From Aliirhizobium wenxiniae (lineage in GTDB: Bacteria; Pseudomonadota; Alphaproteobacteria; Rhizobiales; Rhizobiaceae): a DNA stretch of 64,000 nt. A program made the translations under genes and the position numbers. The stretch covers positions 62,001 through 126,000 of the forward strand of contig NZ_JAEUAN010000011.1 of assembly GCF_019511445.1 (NCBI RefSeq), read 5' to 3'. The notes below the pieces were generated by a model that saw only the letters and a list, made by a program, of their open reading frames with translations, ran no database searches and was not told the DNA's origin. Positions 46,524 to 56,006 of this stretch are shown piece by piece; position 1 is the stretch's first letter; each line of letters starts with the position of its first letter.

Positions 46524-47518
46524 GTGTCTGCTCCGATCGTCCTTGCTGCGACGAAATACCAGTCGGGCCGCGCTGCCTGAAGATTTTCCGCCGCGTGTTT
46601 TGCGCGGTCGAGCGTTTCGAACAGGCCGAAACACGTCGCACCTGAGCCGGACATGCGGGTAAGCCACGCATCTTCCGCCGCGATCATCCCGGAAAGCTCT
46701 GTGATCTCCGCCACAAGCGACCGTGCCGGGGGCTCGAGATCGTTGCGCAGAATGGAAAGATCGGCTTGCCAGTCTCCGCTCAGTAGCGGGATTGGCGGGT
46801 TGTTCTTCACCGTCAGCCGTCGAAAGATGTCCGGCGTCGAAACACCGAGAAGCGGGTTGCCGAGTACGATCGCGAAAGACGGCATACTGTCGAGCATGGT
46901 GATGTCCTCGCCGATGCCTCTTGCGGCAAGCGGCCGGCTTTTGAGGCACATCGGAACATCAGCGCCGAGCGAAAGAGCCAGAGCGGAGAGTTCCGTCTCG
47001 CTGAGCTGTACATCCCAAAGGCGCAAGAGACCGCGCAGGGTCGCCGCTGCATCCGCCGAGCCGCCACCGACGCCCGAGGCGACCGGCAGGTTCTTCTGTA
47101 GATGGATGGCAACCGGCGGAGCGGCGATGCCGCGGGCTTCAAGCGCCATCCGCAGCATGTCGCGTGCTTTTAGCGCCAGGTTCTGCTGAGTTGCCTGCGG
47201 ATCGGGCGAAAGACCCGTGCCGAACCGGCCGGAAATCGAGAACGCGTCCTGGTCTGAAGGCGCAAAGCCCAACCGATCCCCGGCAGGCGGCGAGTTATCG
47301 TCACGGCCTGCAGCGACATCGGCAGCAAAGGTCACGATACTGTCGAGCAGATGGTATCCGTCGTCACGCTGGCCGATCGCATGCAGCGCCAGATTGATCT
47401 TTGCCGGCGCGAATTCGACAAGCGCATCTTTTCCAAGCGGCAAGCCGAAAAGGCCCGCATCTGCGGCGGGCCTTTTTTTTTGGAGCGATGATGCCATACC
47501 GGCAGACGTATCGTGCAT
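46520..47518 (-). CDS. ispE: 4-diphosphocytidyl-2-C-methyl-D-erythritol kinase
   Basis: The protein has 332 residues from the ATG at 47518. The GHMP-kinase signature LPVASGVGGGSADAAATL lies near 143-160, FAPAKINLALH near 36 and a C-terminal MSGSGATCFGLF. It phosphorylates CDP-methylerythritol in the non-mevalonate isoprenoid pathway. The first 25 residues are doubtful: they are encoded by an intrinsic terminator and an A9 run, and IspE homologues begin near APAKINL. The true start may be the TTG at 47443 (residue 26). It overlaps moaB downstream and abuts the TPR gene upstream. Confidence 0.92.
   Translation of the reverse strand: MHDTSAGMASSLQKKRPAADAGLFGLPLGKDALVEFAPAKINLALHAIGQRDDGYHLLDSIVTFAADVAAGRDDNSPPAGDRLGFAPSDQDAFSISGRFGTGLSPDPQATQQNLALKARDMLRMALEARGIAAPPVAIHLQKNLPVASGVGGGSADAAATLRGLLRLWDVQLSETELSALALSLGADVPMCLKSRPLAARGIGEDITMLDSMPSFAIVLGNPLLGVSTPDIFRRLTVKNNPPIPLLSGDWQADLSILRNDLEPPARSLVAEITELSGMIAAEDAWLTRMSGSGATCFGLFETLDRAKHAAENLQAARPDWYFVAARTIGADT
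47452..47481. terminator. Intrinsic terminator inside the 5' end of the ispE frame
   Basis: GGCCCGC (47452-47458) and GCGGGCC (47466-47472) form a 7-base stem with a 7-base loop, followed on the plus strand by T9 and on the minus strand by TTTT. In the minus direction it stands about 45 bases after the TPR stop and reads as that gene's terminator. Confidence 0.75.
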
Positions 47519-49353
47519 CAGGACTTCTTGTCGGGCTCAGCCGGTGCAGGCGCGGGCTGAGCCGGCGTTTCCGTCTGGTTGCGAACAGTATTGGTCGCAT
47601 TCGGATCGAGCGCCGGCAGGCCGTTTTCGATCTTCTGCTTCACCTGTTCGCGATTGACGTCTTCGCCTTCGGAAACGAGCGTCCTGTTCCATTGATACAC
47701 GGCTTCGAGCTTGCGCCCGACGCGCCAATAGGCGTCGCCGAGATGGTCGTTGATCGTGGCGTCGCCGGCGCGCAGCTGGATCGCCTTTTCCAGTTCCGTT
47801 ACGGCATCGTCGAAACGGCCGAGGCGGTAATAGGCCCAGCCGAGCGAATCGACGATGTAACCGTCATCGGGGCGGGCATCCACGGCCGCCTGAATCATCT
47901 TCAGGCCCTCATCGAGGTTGAGGTTCATATCGACCAGCGAATAGCCGAGATAGTTGAGCACCTGTGCCTGCTGCGGGTTGAGTTCCAGTGCCTTGCGGAA
48001 ATTCGGTTCGGCCTTGGGCCATTCCTTCAGGCGCTCATAGGCAATGCCACGCTGGAAGAAGACCGACCAGTCGCTCGGTCTTGGAACGGAACCGATAACC
48101 TCGACTGCCTTGTCGTAGTTCGCCGCCATCTCCTTGTAGTCCTTCGCCTCGGAAAGGACGCTGCCATAGGCGATATAGCTACGGATGTCGGCCGGATCGG
48201 ATGCGATCAGCTCCTTCAGGTGGCTCTTGGCTTCTTCCAGCTTGCCGGTATCGGAAAGCGTGATGCCGAGCTGCAGTTCGGAAATTCGCCGCATCGGCGA
48301 GTTCTCCGGTACCTGCTCATAGAAAGCGATGGCGCGTTCCGGCTGCTCCAGTTTTTCGGCAATACCACCGAGCATGATCAACGTGTCGGCGCTTTTGTCA
48401 TCGAGTGCGTGCGAGATCTGCAGGTATAGCGCCACCATGTCCTCGGCGCCCTGACGGTTTAGTGCGCCGCCGATGGAAAAGAGCACGCCGGCTGCACCTT
48501 CGGCCGCGTTGGTGACCTGCTGGACCGGCTTCTCGTCCTTTTCGATGCTCTGGCGAAGTGCCTTGAGCGGCGCGTAGTTCGAGATCATGCCATCGCCGAC
48601 AGAGATCGCATCGAGCGCCTTTTGCTTGTTGCCGGCTGAGGCCTCGAGCCGCGCCAGCGCCATGACGGCGCGCATGAACGTATCCGGCGCGGTGGCCACC
48701 GCGTCATTGTTGGTCACGGCCTTGTTGAGATATTGGCGGGCAGTCGAGATGTCGCCGGTGACGATTGCCATTGCGCCGAGATGATAGTCGGTGAAGACCT
48801 TGAACCATGCGGGCCCCTTGAGGCCGTTGATCGTCGAGATCGCTTTCTTGCCCTTGCCGGCACCGACATCGGCCCAGCCGGACAGGAGAAGATGCGTCAG
48901 CCGGTCGAGGTCGTTGGGTCCTTCATAAGCGAGGATTTTCTTGGCGCTGTCGAATTTTCCGGTGCGCAAGGCCTCCAGCCCGCGAACGATCTTCGTCACG
49001 CGCTCGACGGCGGTATCGCTTTTCAAAGCCTCCGCTTCCTTCAGCCCGTCGGCAAAATCGCCGTTGAGAAGAAGCGAGATCATCAGCCGTTCGCGGATTT
49101 CCAGATTGGCTGGTTCGAAATCCAGCGCCTTGCGATAAAGGGCGATCGCGGTCGGATAGTCGTGATCGACATCGGCCGTGCGGGCAGCGAGGAACGCGCC
49201 GGCAAAAGACTTCACGTCACGCGCCTCGAACGTCACTGCCTTTTCTTCGGCAGGCTTGGCTTCCGGAGTGGCGGCGCCTGCTACTGAACCGAAAACCAGG
49301 CATGCCGCGAGCGCGACGCTGGAAAGCAGGAGATGACGGTTTGTCTGCCGCAT
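47518..49353 (-). CDS. TPR-repeat lipoprotein
   Basis: The 611-residue exported protein begins MRQTNRHLLLSSVALAAC; LAAC (15-18) is a lipobox, although a signal-peptidase-I site (AGA-AT) follows ten residues later. At least eight tetratricopeptide repeats fill about 50-580, for example YPTAIALYRKALDFEPANLE and EPNFRKALELNPQQAQVLNY. A Pro-rich tail follows. The start at 49353 has AAAGG seven bases upstream; the ATG at 49368 lacks one. A TPR protein beside ispE is common in rhizobia, where its function is unproven; envelope scaffolding is likely. Confidence 0.85.
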   Translation of the reverse strand: MRQTNRHLLLSSVALAACLVFGSVAGAATPEAKPAEEKAVTFEARDVKSFAGAFLAARTADVDHDYPTAIALYRKALDFEPANLEIRERLMISLLLNGDFADGLKEAEALKSDTAVERVTKIVRGLEALRTGKFDSAKKILAYEGPNDLDRLTHLLLSGWADVGAGKGKKAISTINGLKGPAWFKVFTDYHLGAMAIVTGDISTARQYLNKAVTNNDAVATAPDTFMRAVMALARLEASAGNKQKALDAISVGDGMISNYAPLKALRQSIEKDEKPVQQVTNAAEGAAGVLFSIGGALNRQGAEDMVALYLQISHALDDKSADTLIMLGGIAEKLEQPERAIAFYEQVPENSPMRRISELQLGITLSDTGKLEEAKSHLKELIASDPADIRSYIAYGSVLSEAKDYKEMAANYDKAVEVIGSVPRPSDWSVFFQRGIAYERLKEWPKAEPNFRKALELNPQQAQVLNYLGYSLVDMNLNLDEGLKMIQAAVDARPDDGYIVDSLGWAYYRLGRFDDAVTELEKAIQLRAGDATINDHLGDAYWRVGRKLEAVYQWNRTLVSEGEDVNREQVKQKIENGLPALDPNATNTVRNQTETPAQPAPAPAEPDKKS

Positions 49354-49459
49354 AGACGGGCCTTTCATGAAAGCTGGCGTGTCGGCGACGCGTCGCCGCA
49401 GGAGTGCGCCGAATGATTCATAACAGAATGGCTTTTTTGAAGCAGGTCCGCAAGGAAAT

Positions 49460-49501
49460 CTGCCGTGAGCACAGCTATCCCCAGAAGGGATGTCACGGCA
49501 G
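49460..49501 (-). terminator. Two-part hairpin after the polyprenyl synthase gene
   Basis: CTGCCGTGA (49460-49468) pairs with TCACGGCAG (49493-49501), and inside it ATCCCC (49477-49482) pairs with GGGAT (49487-49491). On the minus strand it begins six bases after the stop at 49507 and is followed by ATTTCC. It is probably a terminator with a weak U-tract. Confidence 0.55.
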
Positions 49502-49506
49502 ATTGA

Positions 49507-50523
49507 TCAGTTCACCCGCTGGATGGTGAAGTCGATGACTTCCATCATTGCATCCTTGAGCGGACCGGCCGGAAGCGGCGCCAGCGCATCGCGGGCGATC
49601 TTGCCGTAATGCAGGGCGCGCGCGATCGTATCCTTCAGCGCATCGTGCTTGGTGATCAGCCCGAGCGCCTTTTCAAGGTTCTCGTCGCTGCTCTCACCCA
49701 TTTCGATCGCGTTGCGCCAAAAGGCCTGTTCTTCCTGCGTGCCGCGACGGAAGGCGAGGATGACGGGAAGGGTGATCTTGCCCTCGCGAAAATCGTCGCC
49801 GACATTCTTGCCGAGATCGGCAGCCTTGCCGCCGTAATCCAGCGCGTCATCGACCATCTGGAAGGCATAACCGAGGTTCATGCCGTAGGAGCGCAGGGCC
49901 GAACGGCTTGCCTTGTCGGCATTGGCGATGATCGGGCCGACTTCTGCGGCGGCGGCAAACAGCGCCGCCGTCTTGGCGCGGATGACGGAGAGATAATCGT
50001 CCTCAGTGGTTTCGAGGTTCTTGGCGACGGAAAGCTGCAGGACTTCGCCTTCGGCAATCACGGCTGCTGCGGTCGCAAGCACGTCGAGCGCTTCGAGCGA
50101 ACCGACATCGACCATCATCTTGAACGCCTGACCGAGCAGGAAATCGCCGACGAGAACGCTTGCCTGGTTGCCCCAGATCATCCGCGCGGTGGACTTGCCG
50201 CGGCGAAGATCGCTTTCGTCGACCACGTCGTCATGCAGAAGCGTTGCCGTGTGCATGAACTCGACCGAGGTCGCGAGCTTCACATGGCCTTCGCCCTGGT
50301 AGCCGAACATCGCGGCCGATGCGAGAGAGAGCATCGGGCGCAGTCGCTTGCCGCCCGAGGAGATCAGGTGGTTGGCCACTTCCGGGATCATCTGTACATC
50401 CGAGCCGGCTTTCGACAGGATCAGCTGATTGACGCGCTCCATGTCCGCCTTGGTGAGATCCACCAGCGGCTTTACGGATGCAGATTTGTTTTTGCCTTCT
50501 TCAAGCGGTATGACGACGCCCAA
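49507..50523 (-). CDS. Polyprenyl (octaprenyl-type) diphosphate synthase, TTG start
   Basis: The 338-residue trans-prenyltransferase has both aspartate-rich motifs, DDVVD (98-102) and DDALD (225-229), and the GGKRLRP segment (57-63). Small residues before the first motif fit long-chain (ubiquinone side-chain) synthases such as IspB. The start is TTG at 50523, supported by GGAGG seven bases upstream. Its location near ispE groups early and late isoprenoid steps. Product chain length cannot be read from sequence. Confidence 0.9.
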   Translation of the reverse strand: MGVVIPLEEGKNKSASVKPLVDLTKADMERVNQLILSKAGSDVQMIPEVANHLISSGGKRLRPMLSLASAAMFGYQGEGHVKLATSVEFMHTATLLHDDVVDESDLRRGKSTARMIWGNQASVLVGDFLLGQAFKMMVDVGSLEALDVLATAAAVIAEGEVLQLSVAKNLETTEDDYLSVIRAKTAALFAAAAEVGPIIANADKASRSALRSYGMNLGYAFQMVDDALDYGGKAADLGKNVGDDFREGKITLPVILAFRRGTQEEQAFWRNAIEMGESSDENLEKALGLITKHDALKDTIARALHYGKIARDALAPLPAGPLKDAMMEVIDFTIQRVN

Positions 50524-50619
50524 GTTCAGGCCTCCCTGGAAATGTATGAGACGAGACTAGAAAGTCGTCATAGGGCGGTAGGGCAAAAACATAAAGGGCT
50601 TTTCACGAAAGGGTGCCTG

Positions 50620-50841
50620 ATGATCGAGCTTATCCGCACCAATGATGTCGTCACGCTGTCACTTGCGGAAAGCCTGATGAAGGAGGCCGGCATCCATTGC
50701 CTTGTGGCCGACCAGTCGATGAGCGTGCTGGAAGGTTCGCTCGGTCTTCTGCAGCGCCGTCTTCTGGTGGAGGAAGCGCGTTCGGAAGAGGCCCGAGCTA
50801 TTCTTCGGGATGCCGGCCTGGAGGCCGAACTGCGGCCATGA
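50620..50841 (+). CDS. DUF2007 small protein (putative signal-transducing)
   Basis: The 73-residue protein MIELIRTNDVVTLSLAESL... matches the DUF2007 family, a single ferredoxin-like alpha/beta domain. The hallmark is LxxTNDxVxxSLAESLLKEAGI followed by a C-terminal EEARAILRDAGL helix. Its TGA overlaps the ATG of the methyltransferase gene by four bases, so the pair is co-translated. This pairing is common in rhizobia; a regulatory or nucleic-acid-binding role is only a guess. Confidence 0.85.
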   Translation: MIELIRTNDVVTLSLAESLMKEAGIHCLVADQSMSVLEGSLGLLQRRLLVEEARSEEARAILRDAGLEAELRP

Positions 50842-51674
50842 ATGCACCGGATGAGATCAAGCCCGATATGCGGGAGCCTGCCTTCACCATAGACGCCTTC
50901 CATCGTGGCCGCTTTCACGTCGTGCAGCCGAAAAATGAAGGGCATCGCTCAGGCATAGACGCGATGCTGCTTGCCTCGCTGGTGTCGGGCGAAGGGCCTA
51001 TAAGCGTCGCCGATCTCGGCTCCGGCGCTGGGGCGGCCGGTCTTGCGGTTGCCTCGCGGCTTGCCGAGGCGCGCATCCTGCTGGTCGAAAAGTTTCCGGT
51101 GATGGCGGATTATGCGCGACGGAGCATCGCGCTGCCCGAAAATGGCTTCCTGGCTGAGCGCGTCGATGTGGTCGAGGCGGATGTGAGCCTGACCGGCAAG
51201 GCCCGGGTCGCAGCAGGCCTTGAAGACGAGGTTCACGATCACGTCATCACGAACCCGCCCTTCAATCATGCAGGCGACCGAAAGACACCCGACAGCCTGA
51301 AGGCCGAGGCGCATGCGCTGACGGATGGCCTGTTTGAAACCTGGCTGAAGACCGCAGGCGCGATCATGAAACCCGGCGGACAACTATCCCTTATCGCCCG
51401 GCCTGAATCGATTGGCGATATTCTGGCCGCCTGCGGAAAACGTTTCGGCGGCGTCGAGATTATCCCGGTCCATCCGCGCCCCGGCGAAGATGCGACCCGC
51501 ATCCTCGTGACGGCGATCAAGGGATCGAAGGCAAGGCTTATCTTTCGCGCGCCGCTTGTCGTGCATGGTGCGGATGGCCATTCGTTCAGCGCTGATGTCG
51601 ACGACCTGAACAATGGCCGCTCGGCCTATCTGCGTCGCGCTGTCAGCCGCTCACCACGTCGAGCAGCAGTTTGA
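50838..51674 (+). CDS. tRNA1(Val) adenine-37 N6-methyltransferase-like
   Basis: The 278-residue class I methyltransferase has the SAM-binding motif [15 protein letters not shown] (58-72) and the catalytic NPPF (139-142) of N6-adenine methyltransferases, in the TrmN6/YfiC family. It likely methylates A37 of tRNA-Val. It overlaps DUF2007 by four bases at its start. Its last ten codons overlap the 3' end of the convergent mntH gene by 32 bases; the Arg-rich tail is probably non-conserved. Confidence 0.87.
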   Translation: MNAPDEIKPDMREPAFTIDAFHRGRFHVVQPKNEGHRSGIDAMLLASLVSGEGPISVADLGSGAGAAGLAVASRLAEARILLVEKFPVMADYARRSIALPENGFLAERVDVVEADVSLTGKARVAAGLEDEVHDHVITNPPFNHAGDRKTPDSLKAEAHALTDGLFETWLKTAGAIMKPGGQLSLIARPESIGDILAACGKRFGGVEIIPVHPRPGEDATRILVTAIKGSKARLIFRAPLVVHGADGHSFSADVDDLNNGRSAYLRRAVSRSPRRAAV

Positions 51675-52983
51675 CATTGAGCGCGGCAATCGCGAGCGCG
51701 ATCAGGTAGGCAAGCGCCGCAAGCCAGCGCGGAGCAACGAGTGCGCCCATCTTCGCCTTGCTGGTGGTGAACATGACCAGCGGAAAGACGGCGAAGGAAA
51801 GCTGCAGGCTGAGCACGACCTGGGTGAGGATCAGAAGCTCGGACGTTCCCGCATCGCCATACCAGACGGTAACGATGCCGGCCGGCACGATGGCAATCGC
51901 CCGCGTGACCACGCGCCGGATCCATGGCTTCAGCTTGATATGCAGAAAGCCTTCCATGACAATCTGCCCGGCAAGCGTTGCCGTCACCGTCGAGTTGAGG
52001 CCGCAGCATAAAAGCGCGACGCCGAAGAAGACCGGCGCCAGCGCGAGGCCAAGAATGGGTGACAGGAGCGCATTCGCCTGGCCGAGTTCCACCACATCCG
52101 TATGCCCGTTGGCATTGAAGGCCGCGGCCGCAAGGATGAGAATAGCGGCATTGATCATCAGCGCGAAGGTAAGTGCGACGGTGGAATCGATCGTCGCGAA
52201 TTTCAGCGCCTCTCGCTTTTCCGGCACCGTCTTGCCAAAATCGCGCGTCTGCACGATGCCGGAATGCAGGTAGAGATTATGCGGCATGACGGTCGCGCCC
52301 AAAATGCCGAGCGCCAGATAGAGCATTTCCGGGTTCTTGACGATCTCCGTCGTCGGCACGAAGCCGAACGCCACCTCCGACCAGACCGGATCGGCAAAGA
52401 AGATCTGCACGCCGAAACAGACGGCAATCACCCCGAGCAGCGTGATGATGAAGGCCTCGACCCAGCGGAAGCCGAGCCGCTGCAGATAGAGGATGAGAAA
52501 TACATCGAGCGAGGTGACGAGAACGCCGACTTCCAGCGAGATGCCGAAGATCAGGTTGAGCCCGATCGCCGTGCCGATCACCTCGGCAATATCGGTGGCG
52601 ATGATGGCGATCTCCGCCAGCGCCCAGAGGACAACCGAAACCGACCGCGGAAAGGCATCACGGCACGCCTGCGCCAGATCGCGGCCCGATGCGATCGCTA
52701 GCCGGGCGCAGAGCGATTGCAGCACGATCGCCATCAGGTTTGAAAGCAGCGCGACCGAAAGCAGCGCGTAACCGAATTTCGACCCGCCGGCGAGCGAAGT
52801 CGCCCAGTTGCCGGGATCCATGTAGCCGACTGCGACAAGGTAACCCGGACCGGCAAAGGCGAGCACGCGCCTGAGCTTAGAACCGTGACGGGTGACATTG
52901 ACCGATTGGTAGACATCCGACAGCGACGCCTCGCGGGCATCCTGCCGCCAGCCATTCTCGGTCTTTATGCGGGAGAGATCCAT
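51643..52983 (-). CDS. mntH: NRAMP family Mn2+/H+ transporter
   Basis: The 446-residue protein has eleven predicted helices. The metal-binding helix 1 motif DPGNW (56-60) and the helix 6 motif MPHNLYLHS are intact, as in MntH. It imports manganese with protons. A Fur/Mur-type palindrome lies about 50 bases upstream (53032-53048). It is convergent with the methyltransferase gene and overlaps its end by 32 bases. The specificity assignment is strong because of the upstream box. Confidence 0.92.
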   Translation of the reverse strand: MDLSRIKTENGWRQDAREASLSDVYQSVNVTRHGSKLRRVLAFAGPGYLVAVGYMDPGNWATSLAGGSKFGYALLSVALLSNLMAIVLQSLCARLAIASGRDLAQACRDAFPRSVSVVLWALAEIAIIATDIAEVIGTAIGLNLIFGISLEVGVLVTSLDVFLILYLQRLGFRWVEAFIITLLGVIAVCFGVQIFFADPVWSEVAFGFVPTTEIVKNPEMLYLALGILGATVMPHNLYLHSGIVQTRDFGKTVPEKREALKFATIDSTVALTFALMINAAILILAAAAFNANGHTDVVELGQANALLSPILGLALAPVFFGVALLCCGLNSTVTATLAGQIVMEGFLHIKLKPWIRRVVTRAIAIVPAGIVTVWYGDAGTSELLILTQVVLSLQLSFAVFPLVMFTTSKAKMGALVAPRWLAALAYLIALAIAALNVKLLLDVVSG

Positions 52984-53031
52984 ATGATCCTCGGATAGGA
53001 GATGCAGGTATCATGCTTGTTTGGAATGAAA

Positions 53032-53048
53032 TTGCAAGTCATTCGCAA
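53032..53048. promoter_or_regulatory. Mur-like (manganese-responsive) box
   Basis: TTGCAAGTCATTCGCAA is a 17-base imperfect palindrome (13 of 17 positions symmetric, TTGC and GCAA ends) close to the MRS boxes bound by Mur/Fur in rhizobia. It lies 49 bases before mntH and also 93 bases before the divergent S49 gene. Confidence 0.65.
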
Positions 53049-53140
53049 TAAGCCGTGAACCTTCGTTGGAACACAGCGATTGCACTTGCCGTTCCAATGC
53101 CTACATGCATTGCTGAACCGATATTCTGGAAGGATCTTAT

Positions 53141-54007
53141 ATGGCTGGCTTGTTCAATCGTCTGCTCCCGAAGCGTTTTCGCAAGAAGGGATTGGCGATA
53201 CCCGTCGTTCGTCTGCATGGGGCGATCATGACGGGGGGCAGCCAGTTCAAGCCGACCTTGAGCCTGGCGACCGCAGCGCCGATACTGGAAAAGGCCTTCG
53301 CCAACAAGGAGGCGCCGGTCGTTGCGATTTCGGTGAATTCGCCGGGCGGCTCGCCGGTGCAGTCGCGGTTGATCTTCCAGCGCATCCGGGCGCTTGCCGA
53401 GGAAAAGCAGAAGAAGGTGCTGATCTTCGTCGAGGATGTCGCGGCCTCCGGCGGCTACATGATCGCGCTTGCAGGCGACGAGATCTTTGCCGATCCGACC
53501 TCGATCGTCGGTTCGATCGGCGTCGTTTCCGGCGGCTTCGGTTTTCCCGAAATGCTGAAGAAGATCGGTATCGAACGCCGCGTCTATACCGCCGGCGAAA
53601 ACAAGGTCATCCTCGATCCGTTCAAGCCGGAAAAGGATTCGGATATCGAATACCTGAAGACACTACAGGTCGAGATCCACAAGGTCTTCATCGATATGGT
53701 CAAGATGCGCCGCGGCGAGCGGCTGGCCGATGACGGCGAGATTTTCTCCGGCCTGTTCTGGACGGGTGGACGAGGCCTTGAACTCGGCCTGATCGACGGG
53801 TTGGGCGATATGCGCGAAGTCTTGAAACGTCGTTTCGGCAAGGATGTCCGTCTCGAACTGATCGGCAGCGCCCGCACGCTGTTCGGCAAGCGGCTGCCCG
53901 GCGTCGAAATGACCACGCCTGCCTTTGGTGAAATCGCTGCGCAAGCGGGGGCGGGACTTGCCGCCAGCATCGAAGAAAGGGCATTGTGGAGCCGATACGG
54001 GCTCTGA
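53141..54007 (+). CDS. S49 family serine peptidase (SppA/SohB-like)
   Basis: The 288-residue protein has the SppA catalytic core: nucleophile S103 in DVAASGGYMIAL and general-base K155 in GENKVILDPF, plus NSPGGSPVQS and SIVGSIGVVSGGFGF. It lacks a strong N-terminal membrane anchor (MAGLFNRLLPKRFRKKG), so it may be peripheral or cytoplasmic-side. SppA enzymes degrade cleaved signal peptides or other membrane peptides. It is followed 57 bases later by a small membrane protein gene. Confidence 0.88.
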   Translation: MAGLFNRLLPKRFRKKGLAIPVVRLHGAIMTGGSQFKPTLSLATAAPILEKAFANKEAPVVAISVNSPGGSPVQSRLIFQRIRALAEEKQKKVLIFVEDVAASGGYMIALAGDEIFADPTSIVGSIGVVSGGFGFPEMLKKIGIERRVYTAGENKVILDPFKPEKDSDIEYLKTLQVEIHKVFIDMVKMRRGERLADDGEIFSGLFWTGGRGLELGLIDGLGDMREVLKRRFGKDVRLELIGSARTLFGKRLPGVEMTTPAFGEIAAQAGAGLAASIEERALWSRYGL

Positions 54008-54064
54008 CGCCCGACACGTCCCGTTTGAGAGCGGGGCGCATTTTCATAAGGACTTCGAGGGGAA

Positions 54065-54256
54065 ATGGCCCAGCTCATATTCATGGCCGTGCTGATCTGC
54101 GGCGGATGGATGCTTTACAAGCGCTTCATCAAGGACGCGGAGAAACTGACGGCACGCCGCAAGCAGCAGGAAAAGGAACGCCAGACCGGCGCCGTCGGCA
54201 CGCTGGAAAAGGATCCAGTGACGGGAGAGTATCGGGTGAAGAAGGAAGAGGAATAG
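54065..54256 (+). CDS. Small single-pass membrane protein
   Basis: The 63-residue protein has one N-terminal helix (LIFMAVLICGGWMLY) and a highly charged tail ending in KKEEE. GAGGGG precedes the start. Its position right after the S49 gene is typical of rhizobial genomes, where it remains uncharacterised. It could be a partner or substrate of the S49 peptidase, which is a guess. Confidence 0.7.
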   Translation: MAQLIFMAVLICGGWMLYKRFIKDAEKLTARRKQQEKERQTGAVGTLEKDPVTGEYRVKKEEE

Positions 54257-54259
54257 CGG

Positions 54260-54574
54260 TTAGCGACGCTCTTTGACCATTTGTTCCCAATCGGATCCCG
54301 CGTAGCTGATGCAAAGGATCATAACTGTACGGGTGTCATCATCGACGGTGAAGCAGACGACGGCTTTTTCCGATGCAGGAACGGCGCGCAAATTCGGCCC
54401 TAATTCATTCCTGATCGATCCGATCTTCGGGAAATCGCTGAGTTTCGATATGAAATCCACGATTTCATCGACTTTGGCTTTGCCGACATTGAGGCCGGCA
54501 TATGAAGATATATAGGCGGTGATGTCGAAAAGATCGGCTTCGACGAGTGGATGCTTGATGATCCGATAGGTCAT
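54260..54574 (-). CDS. Type II toxin, RelE/ParE family
   Basis: The 104-residue protein has the ParE/RelE fold signature: YRIIKHPLVEADLFDITAYI at the start, LGPNLRAVP in the middle and a C-terminal strand ILCISYAGSDWEQMV. ParE toxins poison gyrase and RelE toxins cut mRNA; which applies is not decidable here. Its ATG overlaps the antitoxin TGA by four bases. The 22 codons open upstream belong to the antitoxin region. Confidence 0.85.
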   Translation of the reverse strand: MTYRIIKHPLVEADLFDITAYISSYAGLNVGKAKVDEIVDFISKLSDFPKIGSIRNELGPNLRAVPASEKAVVCFTVDDDTRTVMILCISYAGSDWEQMVKERR

Positions 54575-54861
54575 CTGCGAGGCTTGTATTTCTCGTCGAG
54601 CTTGGTCTTGACTCGCTCGGCCATAGCCTTGCCATCCCACGGAAGGAATTCTTCAGGCTGAGTGGTCATACGTCGGCGTATCTCATCCCCCATCGCGGCA
54701 AAAGAAGCGCTTTGCTCCGGCGTCAATTCATCGGCTCGCATCAATTCCTCAAGCCCGGCCTCCACCACTTTTTCGACTGAGGGAAATTGGCCGTCTTCGA
54801 CCATCTGTTCAGCATAGCGCATGTAGCGCTCAGAGAGGGTCACGGTGTTTTTGATATTCAT
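54571..54861 (-). CDS. Type II antitoxin, ribbon-helix-helix (ParD/CopG-like)
   Basis: The 96-residue protein has an N-terminal ribbon-helix-helix region (NTVTLSERYMRYAEQMVEDGQFPSVEKVVEAGL) and a charged C-terminal tail that would wrap the toxin. It is encoded upstream of and overlapping the toxin, the normal parDE order. The operon is divergent from glyQ. No clear palindrome was found before it, unlike the other modules in this window. Confidence 0.85.
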   Translation of the reverse strand: MNIKNTVTLSERYMRYAEQMVEDGQFPSVEKVVEAGLEELMRADELTPEQSASFAAMGDEIRRRMTTQPEEFLPWDGKAMAERVKTKLDEKYKPRR

Positions 54862-55005
54862 GGTTACGGCTCCGGAATGTAACGTAAGCTTATCACGGAT
54901 TTCGCCTTGGCATCAGGACAGATCTAATCGCATCGATAATCCTTGACCCGTTCTCCCTCGCGTGGCACTCGTCCGCATCCTCAATCAAACGATGCCGATA
55001 TGCCC

Positions 55006-55956
55006 ATGACCGATCTGCCAGAACATATGGACCCCAAGCGCTCTTTCCAGGCGCTCATCCTGACGCTCCATAACTACTGGGCGGACAAGGGCTGCGCCGT
55101 GCTGCAGCCTTACGACATGGAAGTCGGTGCCGGTACCTTCCACCCGGCCACCACCCTGCGCGCGCTTGGCCCCAAGCCGTGGAAGGCCGCCTACGTTCAG
55201 CCTTCGCGCCGTCCGTCCGACGGCCGTTACGGCGAAAACCCGAACCGCCTGCAACATTATTATCAGTATCAGGTCATCCTGAAGCCGAACCCGTCCAACC
55301 TGCAGGAGCTTTATCTCGGCTCCCTGAAGGCGATCGGCCTCGATCCGCTTCTGCATGACGTGCGTTTTGTCGAGGACGACTGGGAAAGCCCGACGCTCGG
55401 TGCGTGGGGTCTCGGCTGGGAATGCTGGTGCGACGGCATGGAAGTCTCGCAGTTCACCTATTTTCAGGCCGTCTGCGGCATCGATTGTTCGCCGGTTGCC
55501 GGTGAGCTGACCTATGGTCTTGAGCGCCTGGCCATGTATGTCCAGGGCGTCGACAACGTCTATGACCTGAACTTCAACGGCCGCGAAGGCGAAGAGAAGA
55601 TCTCCTATGGCGACGTCTTCCTGCAGGCAGAGCAGGAATATTCCCGCCATAACTTCGAATACGCCAATACCGAAATGCTGCATCGTCACTTCATCGATGC
55701 CGAAAAGGAATGCCAGGCGCTGCTCGCTGCCGGTGCGCCGGGCGATGCCAATACGCTGCACAAATGCGTTTTCCCGGCTTATGACCAGTGCATCAAGGCA
55801 TCCCACGTCTTCAACCTGCTCGATGCCCGCGGCGTGATCTCCGTCACCGAGCGCCAGAGCTACATCCTGCGCGTCCGCACACTTGCCAAGGCCTGCGGCG
55901 AGGCATTTCTGCTAACGGATGCCGGTGGTGCCAATTTCGGCGAAAAGGCCGCCTGA
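55006..55956 (+). CDS. glyQ: Glycine-tRNA ligase alpha subunit
   Basis: The 316-residue protein is the catalytic alpha subunit of bacterial-type tetrameric glycyl-tRNA synthetase: [20 protein letters not shown] near 40, [20 protein letters not shown] near 63 and [18 protein letters not shown] near 167. The ATG at 55006 best matches homologues (MxxLPxH...RSFQ); ATG 55000 and TTG 54943 are alternatives. The beta subunit gene glyS is 3.3 kb downstream on the same strand, separated by lemA, a DUF2207 gene and a higBA module. An intrinsic terminator follows. Confidence 0.95.
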   Translation: MTDLPEHMDPKRSFQALILTLHNYWADKGCAVLQPYDMEVGAGTFHPATTLRALGPKPWKAAYVQPSRRPSDGRYGENPNRLQHYYQYQVILKPNPSNLQELYLGSLKAIGLDPLLHDVRFVEDDWESPTLGAWGLGWECWCDGMEVSQFTYFQAVCGIDCSPVAGELTYGLERLAMYVQGVDNVYDLNFNGREGEEKISYGDVFLQAEQEYSRHNFEYANTEMLHRHFIDAEKECQALLAAGAPGDANTLHKCVFPAYDQCIKASHVFNLLDARGVISVTERQSYILRVRTLAKACGEAFLLTDAGGANFGEKAA

Positions 55957-56006
55957 GGCTGCCGATCTTCAATTTCCGGTGACAATCCGGTCTTGGCGAC
56001 ATAGTC

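Noticed and set aside
45975..46949. A long moaB frame reaching back into ispE
   Set aside because: The MoaB domain begins at 46523 with an ATGA overlap; the extension lies inside ispE in another frame.
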